From Lottia gigantea (lineage: Eukaryota > Mollusca > Gastropoda > Lottiidae), in assembly GCF_000327385.1 (NCBI RefSeq), contig NW_008706957.1, forward strand, positions 34,535-98,534: DNA of 64,000 nucleotides. The letters run 5' to 3'. This document shows, piece by piece, positions 11,160 through 22,856 of the stretch. How positions within the stretch are numbered: the stretch's first letter is position 1; every line of letters starts with the position of its first letter. Position numbers and translations under genes: made by a program. The notes beneath the pieces are model-generated. The model made no database searches. It was given only the letters and a program-made list of their open reading frames with translations, and was not told the DNA's origin.

Positions 11160-11640
11160 GCTGTTTTATTATTTTGTTTATGAAAAAAATATTCTTTTTA
11201 ATTTGAATTCATTTTTATTTCACTTTTAATTTGATTTTAAATTCATTTTACTTTCATTTCGTTTTTTATTTTACTTTTATTTTTATTTTACTTTCATTTC
11301 GTTTTTTATTTTACTTTCATTTTGTTTTTAAATTCGTTTTACTTTCATTTCGTTTTTTATTTTACTTTTATTTTTATTTTACTTTCATTTCGTTTTTTAT
11401 TTTACTTTCATTTTGTTTTTAAATTCATTTTACTTTCATTTCATTTTTACTTTTTATTTCACTTTTTATTTCACTTTCGTTTTGTTTTTAAAATCATTTT
11501 ACTTTTTATTTCACTTTCGTTTTGTTTTTAAAATAATTTTACTTTTACTTTCATTTCACTTTTTATTTTACTTTCACTTTCTTTTTGTTTTTTAAAATCA
11601 TTTTACTTTTACTTTCATTTTCGTTTTAAAAAAAAATTCT
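11160..11640. repeat. T-rich 91-bp tandem repeat
   Basis: A pyrimidine-rich array. The clear unit is 91 bp (about three copies from 11231), made of variations on TTTTACTTTCATTTCGTTTT, and it frays into shorter units towards 11630. It directly follows the right end of the Polinton-like fossil, and arrays of this sort are common at such ends. The Phe-rich open frames inside it are artefacts of the composition. Confidence 0.85.
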
Positions 11641-11889
11641 TCTTCATTTACTGCGCCATAGTGTCCAGATTATCCAGTCACGCTTTCTATCATCCAAGCA
11701 ATGACGTCATTGCATACAAGTGTTAGCAGGAGTTATTTCCCTTGAATGTGCTCTTGCGAGTAACCTCCCCCTTAACGGAAATAGCACCACATGTAGTGTT
11801 TTGGTGTTTTGGTTTCTTTAGTTTGATTTTGAGATATAATAGTATCTCAATCTCCATAATTAATACCACAAACTCACAGGTAGGCCTTA

Positions 11890-12560
11890 AATCCGAGCAA
11901 ATATGTCTAAACGAAAATGGACAGATTTTAAGGCCCAAATTGCCAAACGTAGAAAGGGGGGGGGGCAAAGCAAAGGGCAAGGGTACTGGTGATGTCGAAA
12001 CCTTGGAATATTTAACTGTTCAAAGACTCTCAGAACATGTTGAGGGTAAATGTCAAAAATATCGCCGTCTTGGTCCCCTCACAATGGTTGAATTTAACGG
12101 GGAGATGTCATTAGATAGCATTAAGGCTGATTGTCAAAAACATTTTGATATTCCATCTTCTTACAAATGTGATATCATGGCAGGAGATTGAGGGCCATCT
12201 TTCTCAAATATTGATCAGATCAAATCATTTAAATTACTTCACATCAGATTCGTTGAATCTTCTCAGACTGACATGAACACAACAAATGAACATAATAGGA
12301 ATATGCCTTCTTGTAGTGGTATTTCTACTAATAAACCTGTCGGCACAAATATTTTGTCAGTTACACCATCAGCATCTGTTGCACGACCTCAAGCTTTCCA
12401 TGCCTACATTTCCCTTGCAAGAATGCTGAATATTGGGAAATTAATACCCCCAGCACCCATAGAAAAGGAGACTTTAATTCTCTCCTTAGAGGAATTTCTA
12501 ATTGACGGGCAGCGAAAGTCGGGATTCGACGACAAACAATTATGATAAAATGTGTATCTG
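11890..12560 (+). pseudogene. Unrecognised protein-coding remnant
   Basis: A coding-like stretch starts at an ATG near 11902 with a basic N-terminus (MSKRKWTDFKAQIAKRRK). It continues as an ordinary-looking protein (TVQRLSEHVEGKCQKYRRLG, then FDIPSSYKCDIMAGD, then IDQIKSFKLLHIRFVESS) and ends near 12545 (LIDGQRKSGFDDKQL). It has at least two breaks, one beside a run of G near 11955. I do not recognise the family. It could be a retrocopy or the first exon of a dead gene. Confidence 0.45.
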
Positions 12561-12668
12561 GGGATACTATAGGCCTACCCACAGCTCAACATGTTCCGAG
12601 AGTCTTTGTATGGACCTTTAGATAGAAATGTGTCCCTGGATTTATCTGTAAGTTTTCCTATAAAAATT

Positions 12669-14083
12669 TCCGCCGTTAACACCAAAACTATTTAAAAGGT
12701 TTACGTAAACTTTTTAAAGTTCGTTCGTGTTAGAAAACTACTGTACAGATTTAAGCCAAATAAACGCTTTGGTTGTTTGTTACAACACGCTTAGCTTTTT
12801 CTTGTAAAAACAACGATTACCTTTAACCAGATATCTTGATTTGGATCCTTGGTGTTGTATTTAACCTAAGAACATTAACTTTGATATATAGTTATACTGG
12901 GAATGATTTGAAATGTTTATTTCTTCCTTGTCCTGTTATGGTGTATTATATTCTTGAAATAGAAAGTAAAAATAAACATATTTACTTACCTTCTTAGATC
13001 AATAGATTATTGTTAGCGACCTGATCACGCAAGCGAACCATTGTGTCAAATTTCTGTGTGCTTTTGTAATACAATATTTTATGTTATTAATAATGTCAAC
13101 TCCATTGTTAGCCTATAATCATGCGTGTCTAACTTGTCTGAATTAAATTCCAGGGTCTACTTCTATGCAATGCACTAAACCCTACCAAAAGTGTAGTCCT
13201 ACAACCTAAGACTATGGTCGCCCTCAACCAGGTCCGTAGATATAAATGGATTGCCCCCTGAAAAAAAAATCTTGACAACCGACTTAAAATAAAATCCATA
13301 CCCCATTGCCCCTCTGGATGTATTACTGGCCATAATCCTCAACCCCGAACATTCAAGCTGGCTACGGGCTGGTGGAGGCGACGTTCAGTCTTAGTTTCAA
13401 TGGTAATAGACCTGGTCATTGTCGAATTGCAGGCGAACCAGACATCGGACTTTAATTCTTAGGAGTAATAAGGGCAGTTGAAAATTGACCACTTCCAGCT
13501 GTTCATGTTGCGTCGGCATTGCCAAAACCGCGTTAGAAGTATTGCCCTCTTAATCCGAAAGAGGGGCTGAGGTGCTCGGGTGGCCGTCGCGTCATGCTTA
13601 AGCCGCTGATTGTGACCAAATAAAAAGTGAAATTGCAAGACCCACGACGTGTGACTGAAAAGTGGAATGTTGCAAATCGATGCTGTCCGCGATAAACACA
13701 CACAAAGTTTACAAAACCTCTTTACAATCTCTTTCAGTTGGCCAGACAATTGTCTTATTTGCTGCAGAAGGATAACTGATAAACACATATAATAGAGACA
13801 AATCAATGAGTAATATTATTTATTTGGTGGTCTGTATATTACAAAAGTTTATGTACAAATTCACAGTTAAATTTAGAAAAAATAATAAAGAGATATCTAC
13901 AATTATTTAATTAATTAAAAAAAAAATGGTAATTTAGTTTTCTGGCATATTTCAAATTTGCTTGTCAATGATAAATCGGTAAACTATGGCAACATATAGT
14001 AAGTAAACAGTAGTAAATCTTCAACCAAAGTAGACATTACATAGCAAATCATGCATTGTAAACCATTATACAATACGCCATAA
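12669..14083. repeat. 1.4-kb dispersed repeat, copy 1
   Basis: Matches 19962-21366 in the same orientation over almost its whole length, from CCGCCGTTAACACC to ACCATTATACAATAC. Near its left end is a 28-bp near-perfect palindrome (12692-12719, TTTAAAAGG to CTTTTTAAA around TTTACGTAAA). It contains a fragment of the GATTGTAAAGAGG short-element family near 13690-13760. No protein is recognised. The interval between the copies holds both a retroelement and a host gene, so the pair is not a simple LTR pair. Confidence 0.75.
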
Positions 14084-14456
14084 GATGTATTTCACTAATC
14101 AAGTTCGCCTTCTTTAAGTCACGTGCAATGTAGCACAAAGCAAGTAAACCTAGCCATTCTGTCTTCCGACTACTGTCCTGTTAACACCTTGAAGTCTTGT
14201 CATGGTTTTCTACATAAAGTCTTACTATTAACCTTGAGTTGTTGTTGATCAACGTGGAACGGGTTATGTCCTAACTAACTGGCGTGGTGGCAGAGTTTTC
14301 TTTCGAACTTACATCTCCGAAAGAATCGCCGGAAACATCCTTCTACCAACGAGAACAACCCTGAACACGCGGCGCATATATTGCGATCAACAAGACTGCC
14401 AAGGACATTAAACTCAAGGTTTGGTCGTTAAATTATAGTAGATTTCACAATCAGCC

Positions 14457-15518
14457 ATGGCTAATTCTCACAAGGCTCCGAAGCAGTGGTGTTTATCAAA
14501 AAACGAAACAGTCAACTCCTTCGAAAACTGGAGGCAAAATTTACTGTATTCGCTATCGCTAGACACCAATTTCGCCCCTTTTCTAGTAGCCGGAAGGACA
14601 TGGGGTAAGAGGTCAAGAAATTCACCCCGCAGAGGTTTCACCGACGATGGTAACAGCATCCCCAAAGCATCAAGAAGAACAGCAGACCAAAAAGTGACCA
14701 TGTTAGAATTGATGTTGGGACAGATCGCAAATTACTGCCCGATAATATCCCGCAATTCTATTGTGAAAAATTCTACATCTATTGAATACATATGGCAGTT
14801 AATTCGCTTACATTATGGCTTCCAATCTACTGGAGCTCACTTTATTGACTTTAACGATATCCATTTAGAATCTGATGAAAAGGCAGAAGATCTTTACCAA
14901 CGCCTATCAGCTTTTGTTGAAGATAACTTACTACGACAAGGTGGAAATATCACACATCATGGTGTCGACGTTACCGAAGATGAAGAAGCCTCGCCAACAT
15001 TGGAAAATCTGGTGGTACTAAGTTGGTTGAGACTCATCCACCACGACCTGCCCAAACTTGTGAAACAACGTTATGGCACGGAATTGAGAACACGCACTCT
15101 TGCTTCCATAAAACCTGAAATCTCCCAAGCTTTGGAATCTCTGCTTCTCGAGATCCACACCAGCGAGGATGTCAGAACTATGCGAACAAGCACAGGTAAC
15201 CAGTTTTTATTTTCTAGAGGCAATCCGAAGGCTAGTAATGGGCGAACCACAACCAAACCTAACCGAGCAACTAAGGTTTGTCCTATATGTCAGCAAGCTA
15301 AGCGACCATACTTTAATAACTTTTTAAGTGAGTGTCGATTCTTACCCGACCAAGATCGTAAATTCTTGGCAACAGCTAGACAGATCACGAAGGTCGTGGA
15401 CTATACTTCTGAATTTCCTCAGGAAGAAAATACTGGCCCTTCACATTCGGAACCGGCAACAACATTACGTGTACAAGTAAGACAATCACCTTATCTCAAC
15501 GCATTCAAAAGAATTTGA
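14457..15518 (+). pseudogene. Retroelement gag region
   Basis: An open stretch of 353 residues. The N-terminal half is helical and capsid-like (e.g. [34 protein letters not shown]), which resembles gag of marine-invertebrate LTR elements. A Cys-rich patch follows ([20 protein letters not shown]), in place of a plain CCHC knuckle. It overlaps the next frame by four bases, an arrangement that suits read-through or reinitiation between gag and pol. Part of a fossil element. Confidence 0.7.
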
Positions 15519-16531
15519 GTCAACATACTATTCGCAGAGCGCACGTACTGCGCGCTCCACCTCACACTACCACTATTTGGCCAGGGGAATTCATTGAAGT
15601 TGAAATCCCCCACGGTATTATAGACGAACCGGAAATTGCCTTAGAACCACGTGTTATATTTAGTAATTATTCTGACATTTGGCCACAGCCCGATCTATTG
15701 CAAGTTGTTTCCGGAAAAATCAGGATTCCCAATATGTCTTCCTCTCCTAAGATCCTAAAGAAAAATGAACATTTTTGTCAGGTCCAAAGAGTGATGATCC
15801 CAAATGAGTCCACAGGTCCTTCCTTGAATGTTCAGACTATGAATTATAGAGCAACCGAAATCCCGGAAACCCCCTTTTCCGATCAGGTTCAGGTTGAATG
15901 ATGTGTAGAGTATTGGGTCAACTAACCGAAGAAGGTCGCGTCGCGAGACTTGCCGACGATCTTTACTGCGGCGGCGACACAATTGAAGAGTTGTACGATA
16001 ACTGGTCAAGGGTACTAGCAGCTTTGCACAAAAACGATCGAAAAAAAACACTGTTTGTCCAAAATCAGTTTCATTACTAGGATGGATCTGGGATCAAGGT
16101 AGTATTCGCGCGAGCACTCACAGAGTATCGACACTTGCGACATGTTCTCTTCCCGAAACCGTACGGGGTATACGTCGGTGCCTATAAGGTCCTGGCCCGC
16201 GTTATATCAGGGTGTGCTGCATTGATTGGACCCCTTGATGAACTGTCCGCTGGTAGACAATCGAATGAAAAACTTGTTTGGTCTGATCACCTCAAGTTTT
16301 TGAACGCGCTCAATCCGCATTGAACACTAGTAAAACAATTGTTCTACCGCGTCCGGATGACGTTTTGTGGATCATAACAGATGGTGCTGTTAAGGATTAT
16401 GGTATAGGCGCTACCCTCTATGTGACAAGGAGTGGAAAGCAAAGGGTCGCCGGTTTTTTTAGCGCTAACCTAAGGAGTCGCCAACCGACATGGATCCCAT
16501 GTGAAATTGAGGCATTATCGATCGCCGTAGC
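15515..16531 (+). pseudogene. Retroelement pol region (linker, RT, RNase H), cut by assembly gap
   Basis: The first part (HGIIDEPEIALEPRVIFSNY) is the pol segment ahead of the reverse transcriptase. An RT core ([20 protein letters not shown]) and thumb/connection (SFxGAYKVLARVISGCAAL type) follow. An RNase H-like segment (VLWIITDGAVKDYGIGATLY, then WIPCEIEALSIAVA) runs into the N gap. The ADD-containing RT core is as I recall it for one lineage of marine-invertebrate Gypsy-like elements. Broken. Confidence 0.7.
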
Positions 16532-16717
16532 NNNNNNNNNNNNNNNNNNNNNNNNNNNNNNNNNNNNNNNNNNNNNNNNNNNNNNNNNNNNNNNNNNNNN
16601 NNNNNNNNNNNNNNNNNNNNNNNNNNNNNNNNNNNNNNNNNNNNNNNNNNNNNNNNNNNNNNNNNNNNNNNNNNNNNNNNNNNNNNNNNNNNNNNNNNNN
16701 NNNNNNNNNNNNNNNNN
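16532..16717. other. Assembly gap (N)
   Basis: 186 N bases inside the retroelement RNase H region. The sequence on the far side (from 16718) is not clearly pol, so the gap may hide the end of the element. Confidence 0.99.
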
Positions 16718-17167
16718 TTCCCCCCAGAATGAAAACATCTGGTCTAGACTGACGTCAAAGGTTTCCATAGGCCTATTTCTTTTTGTCAAACATTACATCT
16801 GTTCGCAAGGCATATTTTCTAGCATTTATTAATTTTGAGCCTTCATGTAGAATATCATGTTGAAACACTAATATTGTTCCTGAAATAAACAAAGGGCCAT
16901 TATGTTTTTTGTAGGTCAAATTTATGAAAACTATAGACCAAAATCTACAGGAACGTGTCCCTTAACGTATCTGAAAGTTTTAACTTTTTAAAATATGCTA
17001 GATAAAACATAGAATTGTACCACATACAACATATTTCAGAGTAATTCATACATTCTCATTGGACAAACAATAGGTCATGCCAGGAAGACGTCTGCTGTAT
17101 TTGTCCCCCAAAAGAACATAAAAAATTTCGCTAGATCAAACAAAACTGTTACCACTTGAAACAACGT
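16718..17167. other. Non-coding stretch downstream of the oxygenase gene
   Basis: No gene seen. A segment near 16900-16970 (ATTTATGAAAACTATAGACC) resembles 19925-19955, just before the second 1.4-kb repeat. It would form the 3' flank of the minus-strand oxygenase gene. Confidence 0.4.
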
Positions 17168-19312
17168 TTATTTTATTTGACACATTTCAGAAAGTACAGA
17201 ATATTTAATGCCAGTCAAATTATCCGTTGCAATATGCCCGACAGACACGCCCACAGGTTGACCCAACACTGTTCTCTGGCCGAACTGACCAAGATAGAAC
17301 ATCAAATATACTGTAATGTCTACAACATAGTAACACCTCCTAATTAACTACTTACCTGTTTGGGGAACAAATTCGACTCTTTCTTCTTCATTCATGGCCG
17401 ATAAAAACGTTGTTGATCCTCCATCAAATCCCTGAAAATTATAACCACTGAGACTAACAGATAATTGTGTCTGCTGCATCCGAGAGCAGTGGGGGCGGGC
17501 CATTGCCTAAAAATTACTGCCTAAACACGCCTCTGATTGAAATCATGTACCCAATCACCCCAACCCAACCCTTTCAAGTCCACAGCTAAGAGGCTGTTTT
17601 CAATAATTACTTAGTTTAATGGATATATAGTGTTATGTACAGATTCTATTCTTTAGTCAAAGCACCTGGTCTAACTGATGAATATATATACTTATTGACC
17701 ATGTTTGATACTTTTTTGTCCACACTAAGAGGTAGTACTCCTGTAAACAAAAACATCTCTGATAATACCATAAACGGACGGATGATGATATATTTCGATG
17801 AAGTCGAAATGACGACCGTAAAATTTCTTGAGGGAAATTCTGATTTGTGTTAGTAATACACTTGCAACTGTAGCTTTGAAGTCAAATGCCTCGTTCTAGC
17901 GTAGAAAGAAACTATATGTAACACTGGAAATAGTCCTACCTCATTTAAATAAAGTAGTATAGTAATATAACTTTTTTCTCCGTTTTCTCTAATATAGTTT
18001 CCGTCATAATGTGGCTTAAAAAACCCCCCAGCGTCATATCTTAAAAATCTTAATCTGAAATTCAATAAACGAATAATAATGAATGTATGAAATTTTTTTT
18101 TCTTGAATTTTGAATCCCTATGTATATCGTATATTCAAGGCCATAGTTAAAGAGGTAAAATGTTCAACGACTTAACTTTATATATTAACTAGATTGTTCC
18201 ACCCCCACATAAAAATGTGAATAACATGTGATTGTCCAGTTCGGCTGAAACTGGAATAGCAATATTAAAGAAAATAAAAAATATGAATCAAAGGTGTGCT
18301 ACCTTTCATTGAGTCCTAAAACAGATCGTTTTTTCCATTCTGAAGGAATAAAATCTTTAATTCTCTGCCATATTTTTTCTGCTTCCTCATGTGAATCCAC
18401 GATACATCGGTCGCTATTTCTGATGTCCGTCATTAATGACTGCATTCCTGCACCAATATTTACCAAAGCTTCTTCATAACCACGTTTCTCTGTTATCTCG
18501 ATGAAATCCTCGCATTCCTTAAATATGGAAGGTGGAATGACAATGTTCTTCATTGCTATTTCTTAATTCTTAATTCTAAATTCTTATCTCTTAATTTGCA
18601 CTCTTGATTCAACATTTGTCATTGAAAATTGACATTTTTATACAAAAATCAAAATTTGTACTGAAAATGAATATTCTTTGATAATCATCCGGTTTTCCAA
18701 TTATTGAATTATTATAATTCTTGCCAAAAATATCCTCAAATACAAATCTTCAATTATAAATCTTGCTCAACATATCTTACAAAACACAAAACTCTACCAA
18801 CAAATTTTCAAATACAAATTTTCAATAACAAAATGTTGAATTATTCTATGTTGGTTGTACAACGACATCTGTCGTCATAATCATGACCTTCAAAAAAATT
18901 TGGAGAAATGTTTCGCAAGATTTGTTGAGCGAGATTTGTTATTGGACAATGTAAAAGAGGTAATAAATATAAAAATGAGTGGGGGACCCCTACCATTCTC
19001 TTTTTGGGAGCGGAGGCCACAAATCGTGTTAATATCATGGTCGACTGCTAAGAATTTTTATTCTCATTCTTGGACCAGTGTTTCGACAGTCGAACTGCGT
19101 CTGCTATATTACCTCTGTACCAGTGCCTTCAGTTGAATAGCACGTTACCTTTCAATCACCCTCACCATTAACATCATAAACTGTGGTCCTTACCTCAGGT
19201 GTAAAAACATCGTACAGACCAAAAGCCAATTTGCCTCTGGCATCCGTTGGTAATTCTACATCGCGTTTGATTATTGCAGGTTTGTCCATCTTTTCAATAA
19301 ATTCGCCTTCCT
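17168..19312 (-). CDS. 2-oxoglutarate/Fe(II) oxygenase, prolyl-4-hydroxylase type, five exons (5' end missing)
   Basis: Minus-strand exons are 19312-19194, 18517-18303, 18054-17940, 17431-17356 and 17310-17168. All junctions are GT-AG and the phase is continuous, giving about 222 residues. The fold reads GKLAFGLYDVFTPE + ECEDFIEITEKRGYEEALV, then MTDIRNSDRCIV, LNERLRFLRYDAGGFFKPHY with the iron-binding His-x-Asp (HYD), ITILLYLNE, and GFDGGSTTFL. The last exon aligns with the usual distal-His segment: HIATDNLTGIKY would supply the third iron ligand and the 2OG-binding Lys, then a TAA at 17168-17170 overlapping AATAAA. P4H-type enzymes hydroxylate proline or related residues using 2OG, O2 and iron; the substrate here is unknown. 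An acceptor precedes the first exon, so at least one upstream exon is missing. The Arg-Thr-Asp normally after KYxV is replaced. Confidence 0.8.
17610..17745 (+). repeat. Fragment of the AGGTATACTACCTC short inverted-repeat family
   Basis: Matches the right half of the elements at 25926 and 61312 (AGATTCTATTCTTTAGTCA, then TTATTGACCA, then CTAAGAGGTAGTA). It lies in an intron of the oxygenase gene. Confidence 0.7.
18518..18670 (-). other. Intron segment ahead of oxygenase exon 2, also found near 51.6 kb
   Basis: Just upstream (in gene sense) of the exon ending at 18517 is a stretch with the repeats TTAAGAATTAAGAA and an ATG-starting short frame (MKNIVIPPSIF). Its counterpart lies at 51514-51690. 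The phase and pyrimidine tract favour splicing at 18517, so the short frame is probably intronic and not a start. Confidence 0.55.
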
Positions 19313-19489
19313 CTGTAAGACAGGGATATAAAAAAGCTGAACGTTATATAGGAAACATAATTTTATTTATTGATAGCTACTGCTTGTATACGTTAGGCTT
19401 TCGTTTCTGTACTACTTTATAAATTTATTTATAGATGCTATTAAGCAATGATAGCATCAATTTGATCAATATGATTCATTCTATTTTTT

Positions 19490-19740
19490 TATTTATCAGA
19501 CGTCTGTGGTTCCTGTAATTCCAAAAAAAAAACTAAAAGTTTTATGACGTCATAAATCGCGGAGTCCTTATGTGATACAGCATATTTTATGATTAGTGAC
19601 GTCATTAAACACTTAATTAGTTTATTGCAGGAACCACAGAGGTCTGATTGAATTGGTGCTTTCAGTGTTCCTGATACACATAAAATATTCAGAAAACCTC
19701 TTTGCAATCCCTTTAACTGTTTTGTTAACTAATATAAAAT
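19490..19740. repeat. GATTGTAAAGAGG-family short element
   Basis: Contains an inverted pair (CAGACGTCTGTGGTTCCTG at 19498, against AGGAACCACAGAGGTCTGA at 19628) and the family end AGAAAACCTCTTTGCAATCC near 19695. Relatives occur at 32346, 42930, 57617, 59040 and 61925. Confidence 0.65.
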
Positions 19741-19961
19741 CTGAAAGGGGCAGTAAGCAAAATTTTCATTATCAAAAACAATTGAAATCATTACTAAATA
19801 TGCTATTTACATCTATGTATATCTTATTTGATCAAACTGAATATTTTGTTTTCAAAGGGTTAATTAAAAACGGAGAGTACTAATTGTTTAAGTGGCATTC
19901 TTTTTTTCTTGTAGAATGAAATATTTTTTGTTCAAGTCTATGAAAACTAAATACCAAAATC

Positions 19962-21366
19962 CCCGCCGTTAACACCAAAATTATTTAAAAGGTTTACGTA
20001 AACTTTTTAAAGTTCGTTCGTGTTAGAAAACTACTAGATTTAAGCAAAATGAACACTTTGGTTGTTTGTTACAACACGCTTAGCTTTTTCTTGTAAAAAC
20101 GATTACCTTTAACCAGATATCTTGATTTGGATCCTTGGTGTTGTCGTTAACCTCAGAACCTTATCTTTGATATATAGCTATACTGGGAATGATTTTATAT
20201 GTTAATTTCTTCCTTGTCCTGTTATTCATAGTGTATCATATTCTAAAGCTAGAAAAACTAAAAAATAAACATATTTACCTCCCTTCTTAGATAAATAGAT
20301 TATTGTTAGCGATCTGATCACGCAAACAAACCATTGTGTCAAATTTCTGTGTGCTTTTGTAATACAATATTTTATGTTGTCAATAATGTCAACTCCATTG
20401 TTAGCCTAAAGTCGTATAAATATTTTTTTACAAGCTGATAGAGCTCGACTTTAACCATGCGTGTTAACTTGTCTGAATTAAATCCCAGGGTCTAGTTCTA
20501 TGCAATGCACTAAAGTCCTACCACAGTGTAGTCCTACAACCAAAGACTATGATCGCCCTCAACCAGGTCCATAGATATAAATGAAAAAAAAACCATTGCC
20601 CCTCTGGATATATTACTGGCCATAATCCTCAGTCTTAGTTTCAATGGTAATAGACCTGGTTATTGTCGAATTGCAAGCGAACCAGGCATCGAAATTCAAT
20701 TCTTAAGAGTATTAAGGGCAGTTAAAAATTGTTCATGTTGCGTCGGCATTGCCAAAATCGCGTTAGAAGTATTATCCGACTTCCTATAAATTCGAAAAAC
20801 TTTCAGGACCCCCCTCCATGACTATTGCCCTCTAAATCCGAAAGAGGGGCTGAGGTGCTCGGGAGGCCGTCGCGTCAATGATATCATGCTTAAGCCGCTG
20901 ATAGTGACCAAATAAAAAGTGAAATTGCAAGACCCACGACGTGTGACTGAAAAGTGAAATGTTGCAAATCGATGCTGTCCGCGATAAACACACACAAAGT
21001 TTACAAATCTTCTTTACAATCTCTTTCAGTTGGCCAGACAAGTGTCTTATTTGCTGCAGAAGGATAACTGATAAACACATATAATAGAGACAAATCAATA
21101 AGTAATATTATTTATTTGGTGGTCTGTATATTACAAAAGTTTATGTACAAATTCACAGTTAAATTTAGAAAAAATAATAAAGAGATATCTACAATTATTT
21201 AATTAATTGAAAAAAAAATTGGTGATTTAGTTTTCTAGCATATTTCAAATTTGCTTGTCAATGATAAATCGATAAACTATAAACATATAGTAAGTAAACA
21301 GTAGTAAATCTTCAACCAAAGTAGACATTACATAGCAAACCATGCATTGTAAACCATTATACAATA
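19962..21366. repeat. 1.4-kb dispersed repeat, copy 2
   Basis: Direct copy of 12669-14083, with the same left-end palindrome at 19985-20012 and the same GATTGTAAAGAGG fragment near 21000. It has small insertions and deletions, including an extra stretch near 20415-20450. Its right end passes straight into the ACATTGTAAACCAT array. Confidence 0.75.
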
Positions 21367-22190
21367 CATATCAAACCAAACATTGTATACCATACATTGT
21401 AAACCATTGAATATGGTAGACAATACATATCAACCATACATTGTGAACCATTGTATATGGTAGACAACACATATCAAAATATACATTGTAAACTATTGTA
21501 TACAATACATATCAACCCATACATTGTGAACCATTGTATATGGTAGACTATTATATATGGTAGACAATGCATATAAACCATATATTATAAACCATTGTAT
21601 ACCGTAGACAATACATTGTAAACCATCGCATATCGTATACAATACACTACAAATCATACATTGTAAACCAGTGTACATAACAAATGGTTTACATTGTATA
21701 TGGTAGACAATACATTGCAAACCATACATTGTCAACTATTGTATATTTTAGACAATGTATAGTAAACCATACATTGTAAGCCATACAGTGTAAACCATTG
21801 TATATTTTAGACAATAAATGGTTTACCTTGTATATGGTAGACAATACCTAGCAAACCATACAGTGTAAAACATTGTTTATTGTAGACATGCATAGAAAAC
21901 AATACATTGTACCAAAATATCTATTGTTAACAATACCTAATAAAATATGCATTGTTAACAATAGTAAATTGTGGACAAACTGTAGCAAACAGTACATTGT
22001 ACATTTAAAGCAATTCATGAAAAACATATATTGTAAACAATACATAGCAAAATAGACATTGTAGACAATACATAACAAAATATACATTGTAAACAATACA
22101 TTGCAAAATTAACAATGTAAGCCATCAAAAATTTTGCACTATAAACCAGAAACTGTAAACCATATACTGTAAACCATACATTGTGTGGGT
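21340..22190. repeat. Irregular array of ACATTGTAAACCAT-type units
   Basis: Dozens of diverged copies of a short motif (CATTGTAAACCAT and its variants with ATGGTAGACAATACAT). The seed motif GCATTGTAAACCATTATACA is the right end of the adjacent 1.4-kb repeat, so the array seems to have grown from it. Partly self-complementary. No gene. Confidence 0.8.
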
Positions 22191-22380
22191 TACAGATCTA
22201 GGAAGCCCAAATTTTATGGATGTGCAGAGAATATCCTTGTCAGACAAATATTTCGACTATATAACCCTCTTTGCAGCATTGTGCTTTAATATTGGTACTT
22301 TCATTGTGTAGAAATCTGTGGTTTTTGAGTATATTGAATTAGGAGAGGTAGATGATTACAAGTGTACATAGTGCCATTTT
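22191..22380. other. Unannotated spacer
   Basis: Single-copy-looking AT-rich sequence with no open frame, RNA gene or recognised repeat. Confidence 0.4.
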
Positions 22381-22852
22381 AGTTCTCAAGTTCCTTAAGT
22401 TACTTAATTTTCATTAGTTCCTTAAGTTTCATTAGTTCATTAGTTCCTTAAGTTTCATTAGTTCATTAGTTCCTTAAGTTTCATTGGTTCATTAATTCCT
22501 TAAGTTTCATTAGTTTCTTAAGTTTCATTGGTTCATTAGTTCCTTAAGTTTCATTGGTTCATTAGTTCCTTAAGTTTCATTGGTTCATTAGTTCCTTAAG
22601 TTTCATTAGTTCATTAGTTCCTTAAGTTTCATTAGTTCATTAGTTCCTTAAGTTTCATTGGTTCATTAATTCCTTAAGTTTCATTAGTTTCTTAAGTTCC
22701 TTAAGTTTCATTGGTTCATTAGTTCCTTAAGTTTCATTAGTTTCTTAAGTTCCTTAAGTTTCATTAGTTTCTTAAGTTCCTTAAGTTACTTATATTATTA
22801 TGATAACTTAAGGAACTTAAGAAACTGAAGGAACTGAAGGAACTGAAGGAAC
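22381..22852. repeat. Minisatellite GTTCCTTAAGTTTCATTAGT, with an inverted end
   Basis: About 26-bp units (GTTCCTTAAGTTTCATTAGT + TCATTA) with shorter variants from 22385 to 22795. At 22800-22850 the motif reappears inverted (AACTTAAGGAACTTAAGAAA), so the end can fold into a hairpin. A TTAA-flanked short transposon follows directly. Confidence 0.85.
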
Positions 22853-22856
22853 TTAA

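Larger units (their letters stand above)
14084..16760 (+). mobile_element. LTR retroelement fossil, probably Ty3/Gypsy-related
   Basis: A leader with a PBS-like TGGCGTGGTGGCA at about 14281 is followed by gag (14457-15518) and pol (15515 onward) running into the N gap at 16532. The order gag, pol linker, reverse transcriptase, RNase H is that of an LTR retroelement. Only part of pol is present. No integrase is seen and paired LTRs could not be fixed. It is broken, with several breaks, and looks old to middle-aged. Confidence 0.75.

Noticed and set aside
11231-11595. Phe-rich open frames
   Set aside because: They follow only from the T-rich 91-bp satellite.
18299-18553. ATG at 18553 as the oxygenase start (MKNIVIPPSIF...)
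   Set aside because: The acceptor at 18517 joins the 19312-19194 exon in phase and gives the expected FTPE-ECEDFIE sequence, so the ATG part is better read as intron.
12669-21366. The 1.4-kb direct repeats as LTRs of one element
   Set aside because: The host oxygenase gene lies between them, the repeat ends are not TG...CA, and the leader after the first copy is not matched after the second.
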